Assembly (NCBI GenBank): GCA_020851115.1
Contig: JADZDJ010000158.1
Location: 1 to 64,000, forward strand
Origin: Pirellulales bacterium
GTDB lineage: Bacteria > Planctomycetota > Planctomycetia > Pirellulales > JADZDJ01
Direction of reading: 5' to 3'
DNA length: 64,000 nucleotides
The position numbers and the translations under genes are program-made. Below are positions 26,083 through 34,982 of the stretch, in pieces. A model generated the notes under the pieces. That model ran no database searches, had not been told where the DNA came from, and was given only the letters and a program-made list of their open reading frames with translations. Every line of letters starts with the position of its first letter. Position 1 is the stretch's first letter.

Positions 26083-29000
26083 CTATGTTGTGCCCGATGC
26101 CGTGACCGCGCCGGTGGCGACCTTACGACTGGCCGACGCCGGCTTTTTCTTCTGCATCCACAATGCCAGCGGCGCAGCGATGAACAGCGAGCTGTACGAA
26201 CCCGCAATCACTCCGATCAACATGGTGAATGCAAACGGGTGAATGCCCTCGCCTCCGGCAGCAAAGAGGATCAGCGTGACGATCAATACCGTTCCTGACG
26301 TGAGGACCGTTCGCGATAGCGTTTCGTTCAGCGCGCGGTTAACGATCGCTGCAGTCAGTCCTGGGCTTTTACCGCACACTTCGCGGATGCGGTCGAAAAT
26401 GACAATCGTATCGTTGATCGAAAAACCGACGATCGTGAGCAGCGCCGCCACCACATCAAGGCTGATCTTGAATTGATCGACTTGCAAAAACCCCAAATAA
26501 GGCGCGAGCCAAAAACTTAGCGCAAGCGCGGCTGCCGCCACCAACACATCGTGAATCAGTGCGACGACAGCCGCCAACCCAAACACCAAATTCTGAAACC
26601 GCACCCACACGTAAATGATGATCAGCAGGTTGCTCATGAACAGGGCATATCCGGCCAGCACCTTTGTGTCTCCGGCCACCTTGCCGCCGATTTGGTTGGC
26701 CGAAGGGAATACGGCCGTGTCGGCAAGCTTTGTTTGTACGCTTTTCAGCAGCGTCTGCATCTGCTCGGCTGAGAGCGCCGCTTTGACCGTCCACTTCTCG
26801 ATCGGGCGGCTGCTGCCCTGCACGAATTCGGGGTCATCGGTGGCTTCCGTCTGAAACGCAGTGTCGAATTGCAACTCTTTCGCTGCAGAGCGAAGCTCGT
26901 CCTCCAAGCCCGCCTGGCTGATTCCAGCGGGGAAAGTCAGCATGGCCGTCATCAAGTTCTCTTCGTTCTCGGCACTGACCGCTGGCTCCGTGTCTTGCGC
27001 ATTCTTATTCTCCGCGAGCGTCTGGTTGCCCGGCTCCGTGGAAGGAGCCGCTTGCGGTTCATCGTTCGGCACGGCTGGTTTGGCCGGCTCGGTTGCTGCA
27101 GATGCCGACGTGGTAGCCGTCTTGTCGGCCGACGTTGCCTTTTCCGCCGCGGTGTCTGCCGCCTCCGCTTGCGCAAGCTCAATCGATTCCGGCGCAATCG
27201 CGGCGACCAAGTCGGCCGCATCGCTCAAACGGCTCGTCTTGCCAGAATCGGACTTCGGCGGTTCGTTTGCTTTCTTTCCCGATTCACTCGCGGAAGGTTC
27301 TTCGGTCTTTTTGTTGCCGGATTTCGCACCCTCTTCTGGAGGTCTGGCGTCGCTTGCGCCCGTCGATGGCGTAGTTGCGGTTCCGGCCGCGGCAATCTCG
27401 TAGGTCATCGACTGTGTTTCCAGTTGATTAGGAAACAGCGATTGTAGCTTCGCTTTGACGTCTTCAATGTCTGCATTCGACGTCGCAATGCTGAACTGTT
27501 TGTTGCGCTCCTCCCGATCGCCGCTGATAATCGAACTGACCGACGCATCGGGGAATGCATCGGGCGCGCCGGCGATCACGCTACGTATATCCGCGATATC
27601 GGTCGTCTGCTTAAACACCGCCTGCACGGAGGTTCCGCCGGTGAAATCGATGCCATAGAGCCCCTGCCCGCGAAATACCGCCGCGACCAGCCCGGCGAAA
27701 ATAATGACCGCCGAACAGACGATCGCCGGCATCGCCATTTTCACAAAATCGAAGTTCGGACGGCCAAACAGTTTGAGCATTTTCAAGTCGGTGATCCAGC
27801 GGCGACGCTCAGCCACGTCGAAAACTAGATGGGCACAGTACACCGCGGTAAACAGGTTGAGAATCAACCCCAGGATCAGCGTGGTCGCAAACCCTCGAAG
27901 TTGCTCGGTGCCGATCGCGTAGAGCACGACGCCGGCAATCAGCGTCGTCAAGTTTGAATCGACAATCGTACTCATCGCCCGGCTGAAGCCGTTGCGAATA
28001 GCCATCCGCAGCGCGGCCCCGCGCTCCATTTCTTCGCGCATACGCTCGTAAATCAGCACGTTCGCATCGACCGACATACCCACGCTGAGCACCAACCCCG
28101 CCACGCCCGCCAGCGTCAGGTGCGCCTTGATGAGCATCAGCAGCGCCATCACGAGCACCAGGTTCAGCACCACCGCCAAATCGGCGACCACGCCGGCAAA
28201 GCGATAGTAGAAGATCATGAAGACCAAGATTGCCGCCGTGGATATCCCCATCGCATAGGCGCCGGCTTTGATCGTGTCTTGGCCAAGCTGGGCGCTCAAG
28301 TTCTGTTGGGCGACGGGAACCTTGCTCAGCGCCGCCGGCAAACTGCCAGCGTTGAGGATATCAACGAGAAACTTGACGTCTTCGGGCGAAAAATTCCCCG
28401 TAATTTGGCCCTGCGACGAAATGCGGTCGCGAATCGTCGGCGCCGATTTAAGTTTCTCGTCCAGGATGATCCCCAAGCCGTACTCGACTCCATTTTGCTC
28501 GTCAGGCAAGTTCAATCCCGTCAGTTCTCCGAACAGGGTCGCGCCCGCAGGTTTGAGCGAAAATCGCACCATCGGCCTGCCGGAATTCGGATCAAAATCG
28601 CTGGCGGCCTGAGCCAAATACTCGCCGCTTACGTCCAGCGGGCTTTTGAGCACCAGGGCTTCTTTAATGCCTTTCTTATTCGTCCGGATTTCGACATGTC
28701 CGGCAAGCTTGTCGACTCCGCCGGCCGACTCCAAATCGATTGGCAGCCATTCGGCAATCACTTGGCCATTTGCCTTGACCTGGCGAGCATCGGACTGCCG
28801 GGCCACTTCGATAATATCGCGGTGCTTTGGCGCGCGCGGATTGGCGACGATGCGGAAACTCAGAGCGCCGGCCGTGCTGATCTTCTGCTTAATGACTTCG
28901 ATTTCCGCTGGTTCGACGCGGGGAATGATGACCTCAATCCGATCGCGTCCTGCCGAGCGAACCGTGACTTCCTTTTGCCCGCCCGGATTGATCCGCTTAC

Positions 29001-29595
29001 CGATCGCGCCGACCAGCTTGTCCATCTGCTCCTTGTCGAGTTCTTTGACTTGGTGCGTTCGATAACGCAGCAAGTGCTTGCCGTCGGTGGCGGTGCTGGT
29101 TTCCAGCGCCATGGTGACGCCGATTTTCGACAGATCGAGATTGGCAATCGCTTGCTCGACGCGCCGCGTCGTCGCTGCATTGTCGTCGGGATACGTAATT
29201 TCAATCTTGTCTTCCTCGACGCGAGCGACGGTCGCGTTCAGCCCTGCGATGCCTTGAAGTTGCGCGCGAACGCTGTCTTCGACGCTGCTGATATAATCGC
29301 TGGCCTTCGACGGATCGACTTCGTAAATCAAATTTACGCCACCGGACAGGTCGATTCCCAGCCGCGGCGGCCAGCCGAACCAGCAAACCACGCTACCAGC
29401 AATCACGCTGAACAGCACCAGTCCCATCCGCCAGCCGTCGTCGTACATTCGCCATTTTCTGGCCAACCAATGGCCGATGAGAAATGGCACAATCAGGACC
29501 AGCACGGCCAGGGTGGCCAGAAACGCTGGTTGCTGATACCATGGCGCAGACGCCGCTTGAGCGAACATTGCAAATCGTGAAATGATCGATGGCAT
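26083..29595 (-). CDS. secDF: SecD-SecF fusion protein translocase subunit
   Basis: About 1170 residues. The SecD half has LGIDLSGGVNLIYEVD, a long periplasmic P1 region and the membrane motif GVAGLVLSVGMSVDANVLI. The SecF half follows from FDFVKMAMPAIV, has GIDFTGGTSVQAVFKQ, and ends with GFSINDTIVIFDRIRE and SSLFIAAPLALWM. It uses the proton gradient to help complete SecYEG export. About 150 residues of Ala/Ser/Glu/Pro/Lys-rich sequence (encoded about 26955-27400) are inserted in the SecF periplasmic loop. The frame opens at 29709 but overlaps yajC; ATG 29595 or 29568 is likely. yajC lies 80 bases upstream. Confidence 0.95.
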   Translation of the reverse strand: MPSIISRFAMFAQAASAPWYQQPAFLATLAVLVLIVPFLIGHWLARKWRMYDDGWRMGLVLFSVIAGSVVCWFGWPPRLGIDLSGGVNLIYEVDPSKASDYISSVEDSVRAQLQGIAGLNATVARVEEDKIEITYPDDNAATTRRVEQAIANLDLSKIGVTMALETSTATDGKHLLRYRTHQVKELDKEQMDKLVGAIGKRINPGGQKEVTVRSAGRDRIEVIIPRVEPAEIEVIKQKISTAGALSFRIVANPRAPKHRDIIEVARQSDARQVKANGQVIAEWLPIDLESAGGVDKLAGHVEIRTNKKGIKEALVLKSPLDVSGEYLAQAASDFDPNSGRPMVRFSLKPAGATLFGELTGLNLPDEQNGVEYGLGIILDEKLKSAPTIRDRISSQGQITGNFSPEDVKFLVDILNAGSLPAALSKVPVAQQNLSAQLGQDTIKAGAYAMGISTAAILVFMIFYYRFAGVVADLAVVLNLVLVMALLMLIKAHLTLAGVAGLVLSVGMSVDANVLIYERMREEMERGAALRMAIRNGFSRAMSTIVDSNLTTLIAGVVLYAIGTEQLRGFATTLILGLILNLFTAVYCAHLVFDVAERRRWITDLKMLKLFGRPNFDFVKMAMPAIVCSAVIIFAGLVAAVFRGQGLYGIDFTGGTSVQAVFKQTTDIADIRSVIAGAPDAFPDASVSSIISGDREERNKQFSIATSNADIEDVKAKLQSLFPNQLETQSMTYEIAAAGTATTPSTGASDARPPEEGAKSGNKKTEEPSASESGKKANEPPKSDSGKTSRLSDAADLVAAIAPESIELAQAEAADTAAEKATSADKTATTSASAATEPAKPAVPNDEPQAAPSTEPGNQTLAENKNAQDTEPAVSAENEENLMTAMLTFPAGISQAGLEDELRSAAKELQFDTAFQTEATDDPEFVQGSSRPIEKWTVKAALSAEQMQTLLKSVQTKLADTAVFPSANQIGGKVAGDTKVLAGYALFMSNLLIIIYVWVRFQNLVFGLAAVVALIHDVLVAAAALALSFWLAPYLGFLQVDQFKISLDVVAALLTIVGFSINDTIVIFDRIREVCGKSPGLTAAIVNRALNETLSRTVLTSGTVLIVTLILFAAGGEGIHPFAFTMLIGVIAGSYSSLFIAAPLALWMQKKKPASASRKVATGAVTASGTT

Positions 29596-29674
29596 GTGAA
29601 TAGATGTCGGATGTCTGGCCGTCTGGCGGTTTGTCGGGTGCGCCGGACACCAGACCACCTGACGCATTCTCCCT

Positions 29675-30070
29675 TTACTTGCTGTCGGTCGTCTTCTGCT
29701 CTTCGACAATCACCCGTGCGATCGCGTTAAAGGTGACATCAATCTTGGTATTATTGGCTTCGTCAATTTTTAGGGTCACTCGATCGGCGTCGCGCTGCAC
29801 GTTGGTCACCACGCCGTGGATGCCACCAATGGTGACGACCCGGTCGTTCTTCTTAACCGCTTCGAGCAGTGATTTGTGCTCCGCTTGCTTACGCTTCTCC
29901 GGCCGCACAATGAGAAAGTAGAACAAGCCGATCATCGCGATCAGCGGCGGCAAAAACTGCAATAATCCGCCGGTAGGGGTCGCGCCGCCATTGCCTGCCG
30001 CCGGCGCATCGGGCGCAGCCTCGGCAAATAGCCAGATCACGCCAACTAAATTGGATGGGACCATAAACAA
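29675..30070 (-). CDS. yajC: Preprotein translocase subunit YajC
   Basis: 131 residues. A single transmembrane helix in FLPPLIAMIGLFYFLIVRP is followed by the diagnostic RPEKRKQAEH and the cytoplasmic GDRVVTIGGI-like segment (NDRVVTIGGIHGVV). A Pro/Ala/Gly-rich stretch precedes the helix, and another hydrophobic segment starts the protein. YajC associates with SecDF, which is the next gene. ATG 30064 is an equally good start. Confidence 0.93.
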   Translation of the reverse strand: MFMVPSNLVGVIWLFAEAAPDAPAAGNGGATPTGGLLQFLPPLIAMIGLFYFLIVRPEKRKQAEHKSLLEAVKKNDRVVTIGGIHGVVTNVQRDADRVTLKIDEANNTKIDVTFNAIARVIVEEQKTTDSK

Positions 30071-30514
30071 ACCGCTTCAACCAAGCCAGCCATGCGCCAA
30101 GCTCCCCCGAAGTTGGAGAAGCTTCGCCGAGTTTTCCGCCGTCGCACCGTCGCCGCCCCAGGCCGAAAACTCTGCCGCCGACAGGCTTTTTAGCACTGCC
30201 AGGCGTAGTGTAATCGCGCATCATAAACTCTTATGCCACAAAGCGGAAGGGCAGCGTCGAGAGTGCCCAAAGGCAGGCCGACGTGGGTGGACGGAGTCAG
30301 AAAACATTCATTCCGATTATTTTGGTTGTGCAGCAATTGCCGATAGTCCATTTGATGGGTACGAACCAGCTTGAATCGCGTTCGTACCACAATTAGGGTT
30401 AATTTAGCGGATCCTGCGGGCCAGTTGCTTGTCGCTGTAGCGCAATTCTCGATGGTACGACCATTTGTCGTTCAGCCCTATTTTGCTTTGCCATTTCTAT
30501 TCTGGAGACAATCT
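30071..30514. other. Divergent intergenic region yajC / FG-GAP gene
   Basis: About 440 bases without a convincing gene. It contains a perfect 9-bp inverted repeat (30358-30388). The FG-GAP frame is open from 30371, but the residues before 30515 do not look like a signal peptide of that family. Confidence 0.45.
30358..30388. repeat. Perfect 9-bp inverted repeat in divergent region
   Basis: GGTACGAAC (30358-30366) and GTTCGTACC (30380-30388) are separated by 13 bases. Position in a divergent promoter region fits an operator for a dimeric regulator or a leader hairpin. Confidence 0.4.
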
Positions 30515-32134
30515 GTGCCATTCCAGCAATCGTTTCGCCGCATCTTCCAACGAGCTTCGCGCAGCACCTTCAGCGTAGCCAAACGCCGCAAGCGCAATTG
30601 GGCTGGGTTTGAGCAACTCGAAACGCGCAAGCTGCTCACCGACGCAACGGGCGATTTTAATGGCGACGGTTTCGACGATTTGGCCGTCGGATCGCCATTC
30701 GACAATGTCGCCGGCAAAGCCGATTCGGGTTCGGTGCAAATCCTCTACGGCTCGGTACCGGGGCTCGCGTCGGATAACAATCGGCGCTTTACGCTCGAAT
30801 CCAACGGGTTGCAAGGCTCGGCCGTCGGCGGCGAACATTTTGGCGCTGCCCTCGCTGTCGGCGACTTTGACGGCGACGGCTACGACGATCTGGCCATCGG
30901 CGCGCCCAACGAAAGCGTGGGCGGCATCGATGCCGGCGCCGTGCATATCTTATACGGCTCGCGTTTCGGATTGCGTACGACCGACAATCAAATCTTTCAT
31001 CAAGATAAGTCCGGTATCAATGGCAACGCCGCGGATGGCGACCAGTTCGGCTGGGCGCTGGCATCGGGCGATTTCAATCGCGATGGGCGCGACGATTTAG
31101 CCGTCGGCATACCTGGCGAAGACGTATCGGCAATGAACAACGCCGGCGCGGTAAGCATCATCTATGGACGAAAGAGCGGACTGACGGCGCACGGCGATCA
31201 GTTGTGGAATCAGGCCTCGCCCGGCGTCGACGGCAATCCGGACGTCGACGATCAGTTCGGCTACGCGTTGGCCGCTGGCAATTTCAATGCCGATGCAAGC
31301 GACGATCTGGCGATCGGCATTATCGGCGAAACGGTCAGCGGTCTCGACAATGCCGGCGAAGTCTACATCATGTACGGCAGAAAGAATTCGGGCCTTTCCG
31401 AGATCGGAGACCAGCGGCGTAACTCGCAGCAGACCAAAACCAGCGTCGCCGCGGACGACGGCGCCTTTGCCAATGGGCAATTCGGCTTCGCCCTGGCGAC
31501 GGGTGATTTTAACGACGATAGCCACGCCGATCTGGCCGTCGGTGCACCGGGCGAAGAGGGCACGAACAACAACATCGCCGGCGGCGCTGTTCACGTTTAC
31601 TACGGCGGCGGAGGCGGCTTGAAAACGAGCGACCATCAAAAGTGGGACAAGGGCGTTGCTGGCATTGCCGAGTTGCCCGACGCCGATGACCGATTTGGCT
31701 CTGCGTTGACCGTCGGACAAATCAATCGCAATCGACCGCACGACCTGATTATTGGCATCCCGGGCAATACGATCAGTACTACTTCCGGCGCTGGCTCGAT
31801 TCGCGTCCTCTTTGGCACGGCGACTGGCTTGGCCCCCACCGGCACCGTGAGCATGACGCAATCGTCCGCGGCAGGTCTTGGCACGAATCAGACGGACGAT
31901 TTCTTCGGCAAGGCGCTCGCCGTCGGCGATTTCAACGGCGACGAACTGTACGACGTTGCGGTCGGAACGCCGGGCGATCAAACTAGTCTGGGCGTCAAGT
32001 CGGGCGGCGTCTATGTGTTTTATGCGACGACGAACACGCTCGGTACGACTGGTGCGCAACTTTGGCTCCCCGGCGCAGGCGGCCTGACCAATTCGGCCAA
32101 CGACGGCGACCAATTCGGCGGCGCACTCGCTTAA
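30515..32134 (+). CDS. LEPR-XLL surface protein with seven FG-GAP (integrin-like) repeats
   Basis: 539 residues from a GTG start with GGAGA six bases upstream. A basic N-terminus leads into FEQLETRKLL, the planctomycete LEPR-XLL export signal. Seven FG-GAP repeats follow, each with a Ca-binding D-x-(D/N)-x-D-G-type loop and DLAVG-like strand (DFNGDGFDDLAVG, DFDGDGYDDLAIG and so on), which is the number needed for one closed beta-propeller. The chain begins in mid-blade (GDFNGDG) and ends with the missing half blade (DGDQFGGALA), so the first and last strands can close the ring; the abrupt end is therefore probably natural. Likely an extracellular adhesion or binding protein. Confidence 0.8.
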   Translation: MPFQQSFRRIFQRASRSTFSVAKRRKRNWAGFEQLETRKLLTDATGDFNGDGFDDLAVGSPFDNVAGKADSGSVQILYGSVPGLASDNNRRFTLESNGLQGSAVGGEHFGAALAVGDFDGDGYDDLAIGAPNESVGGIDAGAVHILYGSRFGLRTTDNQIFHQDKSGINGNAADGDQFGWALASGDFNRDGRDDLAVGIPGEDVSAMNNAGAVSIIYGRKSGLTAHGDQLWNQASPGVDGNPDVDDQFGYALAAGNFNADASDDLAIGIIGETVSGLDNAGEVYIMYGRKNSGLSEIGDQRRNSQQTKTSVAADDGAFANGQFGFALATGDFNDDSHADLAVGAPGEEGTNNNIAGGAVHVYYGGGGGLKTSDHQKWDKGVAGIAELPDADDRFGSALTVGQINRNRPHDLIIGIPGNTISTTSGAGSIRVLFGTATGLAPTGTVSMTQSSAAGLGTNQTDDFFGKALAVGDFNGDELYDVAVGTPGDQTSLGVKSGGVYVFYATTNTLGTTGAQLWLPGAGGLTNSANDGDQFGGALA

Positions 32135-32226
32135 AAAGCCTGTTGAAAAAGCATCTGATCGAGGCTGCCCGGATGTCTCAGGTCGTCGGCCGGGCGCACT
32201 CGCTTAAAACCCTGTTGAAAAAGCAT
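32121..32226 (+). repeat. Direct repeat of the FG-GAP gene's 3' end
   Basis: A 34-base stretch covering the last codons, the stop and the following CCTGTTGAAAAAGCAT (32121-32154) recurs at 32194-32226 with one mismatch and one missing base. The 39 bases between are unique. It looks like a partial tandem duplication. A related inverted copy, ATTGCTTTTTCGGCAG, lies near 32304. Confidence 0.7.
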
Positions 32227-32351
32227 CCGTTCGCGCGGCTTCGGCAAATGGCTTCCGCCGCCGTCGGTGATTACCATCACAGGGTAATGTCGCTTTGCCG
32301 AGATTGCTTTTTCGGCAGTCTCCCTCTGACAACTAGGCGAGTGCTCACTGA

Positions 32352-32669
32352 TTGGTTAACGTTGGCACGGTGTTCGCTTCGAGGTCTCTGCGAAATGTTG
32401 ACTCGCCAAGGCGCGGCCACATCAATCGCTGGAACTTCGAGCCATTGGAACTGCGCACGATGCTCGCCGCCCACGGCGAATTCAACGGCGACGAGTTCGA
32501 CGAACTGGCCGTCGGCTCGCCCGGCGACGCCAGCATCGGCACGGCCCAAGAGATCTTTGGCTTCTTCACCCATCTCGCCGACACGGGCAATCAGCTTTGG
32601 CATCAGGGCCTGCTTAACTCGTCCGACAGTTACGAAGCAGGGGACGATTTCGGCGCTGCGCTGGTGTAA
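32352..32669 (+). CDS. Miniature LEPR-XLL protein with a single FG-GAP blade
   Basis: About 105 residues (TTG 32352; GTG 32370 is another start; neither has a clear ribosome binding site). An N-terminal basic stretch leads to FEPLELRTMLA, the LEPR-XLL signal, then one FG-GAP unit GEFNGDEFDELAVGSPGD and, at the end, GDDFGAALV. It starts and stops at the same points of the blade as the seven-blade gene upstream, so it corresponds to exactly one circularly permuted blade. It may be a remnant of a paralogue that lost its inner repeats by recombination, or a real one-blade protein. Expression is uncertain. Confidence 0.5.
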   Translation: MVNVGTVFASRSLRNVDSPRRGHINRWNFEPLELRTMLAAHGEFNGDEFDELAVGSPGDASIGTAQEIFGFFTHLADTGNQLWHQGLLNSSDSYEAGDDFGAALV

Positions 32670-32774
32670 ACGGTGTATCGATAGTTTCTCGGTTGCAGGG
32701 CGACTTCATCTCGCCGCATCTTCCCCGGTGATGTGCATCTCATCTATACTTGGCACATCAAAAGGGTGAAACCA

Positions 32775-34127
32775 ATGCCAAAATCGACCGAGATTCGTCC
32801 CCGAGAATTTCGTACGAGCACGCAACACATTCAGTACCGCGCGCCGATGAAATTTGGCGGGCGCGTCGTTACGGAAATCACCTTGCTCAATGTGGAAGCG
32901 ATCGTCGAAACTCGCGATGGCCGCCGCGGAGTTGGCCAAGGTTCGATGCCGATGAGCCCTGCGTGGTCGTGGCCGGGAGGCCAGTTTGATCCGGAAAAGA
33001 CGCTGGCCGCAATGCTCCAGTTCGGTCGGCTGGCGGCCGACGCTGCGGGCCAATATGCGGACCACGCTCATCCGCTCGCGATTGCGCACGATCTGACGCG
33101 CGACTACGACGCGCTCGCCCAGCAAGCGGCTAAAACGGCCGGGCTGGATGCTCCCATGCCGAAATTGGCGCAGCTTAACGCGGCCAGCCCGATCGATGCC
33201 GCGATTCACGATGCCTACGGCCAGACCTTGGGGGGCAATAGCTACAATTTGCTCGGACCCGAATTTGTTGACCGCGATCTGTCGGCATACTTATCGGACG
33301 AGTTCGCTGGCGAATTTCTCGACCGCTATACGCTCCGCTCGCCGAAGCCCGCCATGCCGCTTTATCACCTGATCGGAGCGCTTGATCCACTCACCGATGC
33401 CGATCTCCCCACGCGCTTGAACGACGGAGCGCCTGAGACGCTCGGCGAGTGGATTGCGGGCGACGAATTGACGCATCTGAAAATCAAGCTTAACGGCGAT
33501 CACTTGGAGTGGGACGTCGATCGGGTCGTCGGCATCGAAAAGGTTGCCGTCCAGTCTCAGGCGAAACGCGGCTGTCCGCAGTGGTGGTATAGTCTCGATT
33601 TCAACGAGCGCTGCGCCAACGTCGATTACGTGCTCGAATTCTTGCGGCAGCTCGAAGTTCGTTCGCCCGCGGCATTTCGCCGCGTTCAGTATATCGAGCA
33701 GCCGACGCACCGCGATCTGCGCGCACATCCGGAAAATCGCATGCATGCCGCGGCCAAAATCAAGCCGGTGGTTATCGACGAATCGCTGATCGATTTTTCA
33801 TCGCTGCTGCTTGCGCGCGAGATGGGCTATTCCGGCGTAGCGTTGAAAGCCTGCAAAGGTCATAGCGAAGCCTTGTTGATGGGTGCGGCCGCCCAAAAAT
33901 TTGGCATGTTCTTGTGCGTGCAAGATTTGACCTGCCCGGGCGCTTCGTTCCTGCATTCCGTCACTCTTGCCGCGCGCATTCCCACCATCGCGGCAATCGA
34001 AGGCAACGCTCGGCAATACTGCCCGGCCGGCAACCGCGGCTGGGCCGAGCGATTTCCCGGCGTTTTCCATCCTCGAGACGGCGTTGTCGAATCTGGATTG
34101 CTCGACGGCCCAGGGCTTGGATTTTGA
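32775..34127 (+). CDS. Enolase-superfamily enzyme, muconate-lactonizing-type active site
   Basis: 450 residues from ATG 32775 (32733 also possible). The active-site order is that of the muconate lactonizing/OSBS subgroup: K-x-K in THLKIKLNG, metal ligands Asp in SLDFNE, Glu in YIEQPT and acidic DE in VVIDESL, and a final catalytic Lys in ALKACKGHSEALL. Relative to known members the N-terminal part is long (about 180 residues before the barrel). Substrate is not evident and there is no pathway partner next to it. It is not closely similar to the enzyme at 3495, which uses a His/Asp dyad. Confidence 0.8.
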   Translation: MPKSTEIRPREFRTSTQHIQYRAPMKFGGRVVTEITLLNVEAIVETRDGRRGVGQGSMPMSPAWSWPGGQFDPEKTLAAMLQFGRLAADAAGQYADHAHPLAIAHDLTRDYDALAQQAAKTAGLDAPMPKLAQLNAASPIDAAIHDAYGQTLGGNSYNLLGPEFVDRDLSAYLSDEFAGEFLDRYTLRSPKPAMPLYHLIGALDPLTDADLPTRLNDGAPETLGEWIAGDELTHLKIKLNGDHLEWDVDRVVGIEKVAVQSQAKRGCPQWWYSLDFNERCANVDYVLEFLRQLEVRSPAAFRRVQYIEQPTHRDLRAHPENRMHAAAKIKPVVIDESLIDFSSLLLAREMGYSGVALKACKGHSEALLMGAAAQKFGMFLCVQDLTCPGASFLHSVTLAARIPTIAAIEGNARQYCPAGNRGWAERFPGVFHPRDGVVESGLLDGPGLGF

Positions 34128-34242
34128 CGCTCCAAAAATACGGACTGCCATGGTAGAGTGGTAGATCGATAAGCCACCAGCGAAGCGTCGGCGGCGTTTC
34201 CAATTTCCCACCAAGGTTTTTGTCGAACTTCAGAAATCCTGC

Positions 34243-34271
34243 TTGGGATAACCGCTTCGTTCGTCTACAAT
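34243..34271 (+). promoter_or_regulatory. Likely sigma-70-type promoter of the ECF sigma gene
   Basis: TTGGGA (34243-34248) and TACAAT (34266-34271) are separated by exactly 17 bases, 85 bases before the ATG at 34356. Housekeeping-type spacing and sequence. Confidence 0.5.
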
Positions 34272-34355
34272 TCCCTCGTTCGCCCTCATTGTGATTTTGC
34301 TTCTACTGCAAGGCTGCGATCCAGGTCAAAGCGCTCGCCCACAGCGAACTCAGTC

Positions 34356-34982
34356 ATGAAAGTTTCGACGTCGTCCGACTCAGCGCCCGAGAGCAATCAA
34401 GAATTCGCTGCGCTGTTGCACCGCGTGAAATCAGGCTCGTCCGATGCCGCCTGGGAACTCATCGATCGCTACGGCCCACACGTGCAGCGCGTCGTCCGCC
34501 GCTTATTGCATCGGCGCCTGCGGCCGCAATTTGATTCCGTCGATTTTGTGCAAGCAGTGTGGGCGTCGTTCTTTCAAGACCCATCCCAGATCCACTCGTT
34601 TGATTCGCCCGACGGCGTTATTGGCTATCTAGCTCGCATGGCGCGCAACAAGGTCATCGAAGAAAATCGTCGGCAACTGGGAACGGAAAAAAACGATCTT
34701 CGCCGAGTGAAATCGTTGGAAGACTGCCAAGCCGACGACGGCAATCTCGTCGATCATCAGCCACGCCCATCACAAGTGGCAGTCGCGAAAGAACGGTGGA
34801 ATCGCCTGATCGAGGAGCAGCCAGATCGCAATCGCGAAGTCATTCGCATGCGATTCATGGGCATGTCGTTTGCTGAAATCGGCCGGCGACTCGGGATTGA
34901 TGAAAGTCGCGTGCGGCAGATCGTTGCGCGGTTGCTGATATTGCAAAACGGCCCAGCGGACCACCACCACAGCGCAAGCTGA
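34356..34982 (+). CDS. RNA polymerase ECF-type sigma factor
   Basis: 208 residues. Region 2 is visible around residues 15-105, with DSVDFVQAVWASFF as the core-binding segment and GYLARMARNKVIEENRR as the -10 recognition part. Region 4 (about 150-195) has the helix-turn-helix MSFAEIGRRLGIDESRVRQIV. This is the planctomycete ECF type with a long linker. No anti-sigma gene is adjacent; the next gene, 430 bases on, is a sigma-54 activator. The C-terminal tail is His-rich (DHHHS). Confidence 0.9.
   Translation: MKVSTSSDSAPESNQEFAALLHRVKSGSSDAAWELIDRYGPHVQRVVRRLLHRRLRPQFDSVDFVQAVWASFFQDPSQIHSFDSPDGVIGYLARMARNKVIEENRRQLGTEKNDLRRVKSLEDCQADDGNLVDHQPRPSQVAVAKERWNRLIEEQPDRNREVIRMRFMGMSFAEIGRRLGIDESRVRQIVARLLILQNGPADHHHSAS

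Noticed and set aside
28120-29580. 486-residue plus-strand frame opposite secDF
   Set aside because: Antisense to strongly recognisable SecD motifs; no domain and unlikely composition.
32139-32322. Possible MITE bounded by CCTGTTGAAAAAGCAT and ATTGCTTTTTCGGCAG
   Set aside because: The inverted arms match imperfectly and no target duplication is visible; kept only as a repeat observation.
32135-32769. Plus frame 32062-32769 covering the FG-GAP tail and the mini gene
   Set aside because: Different frame from both FG-GAP genes; Arg/Ser/Thr-rich shadow.
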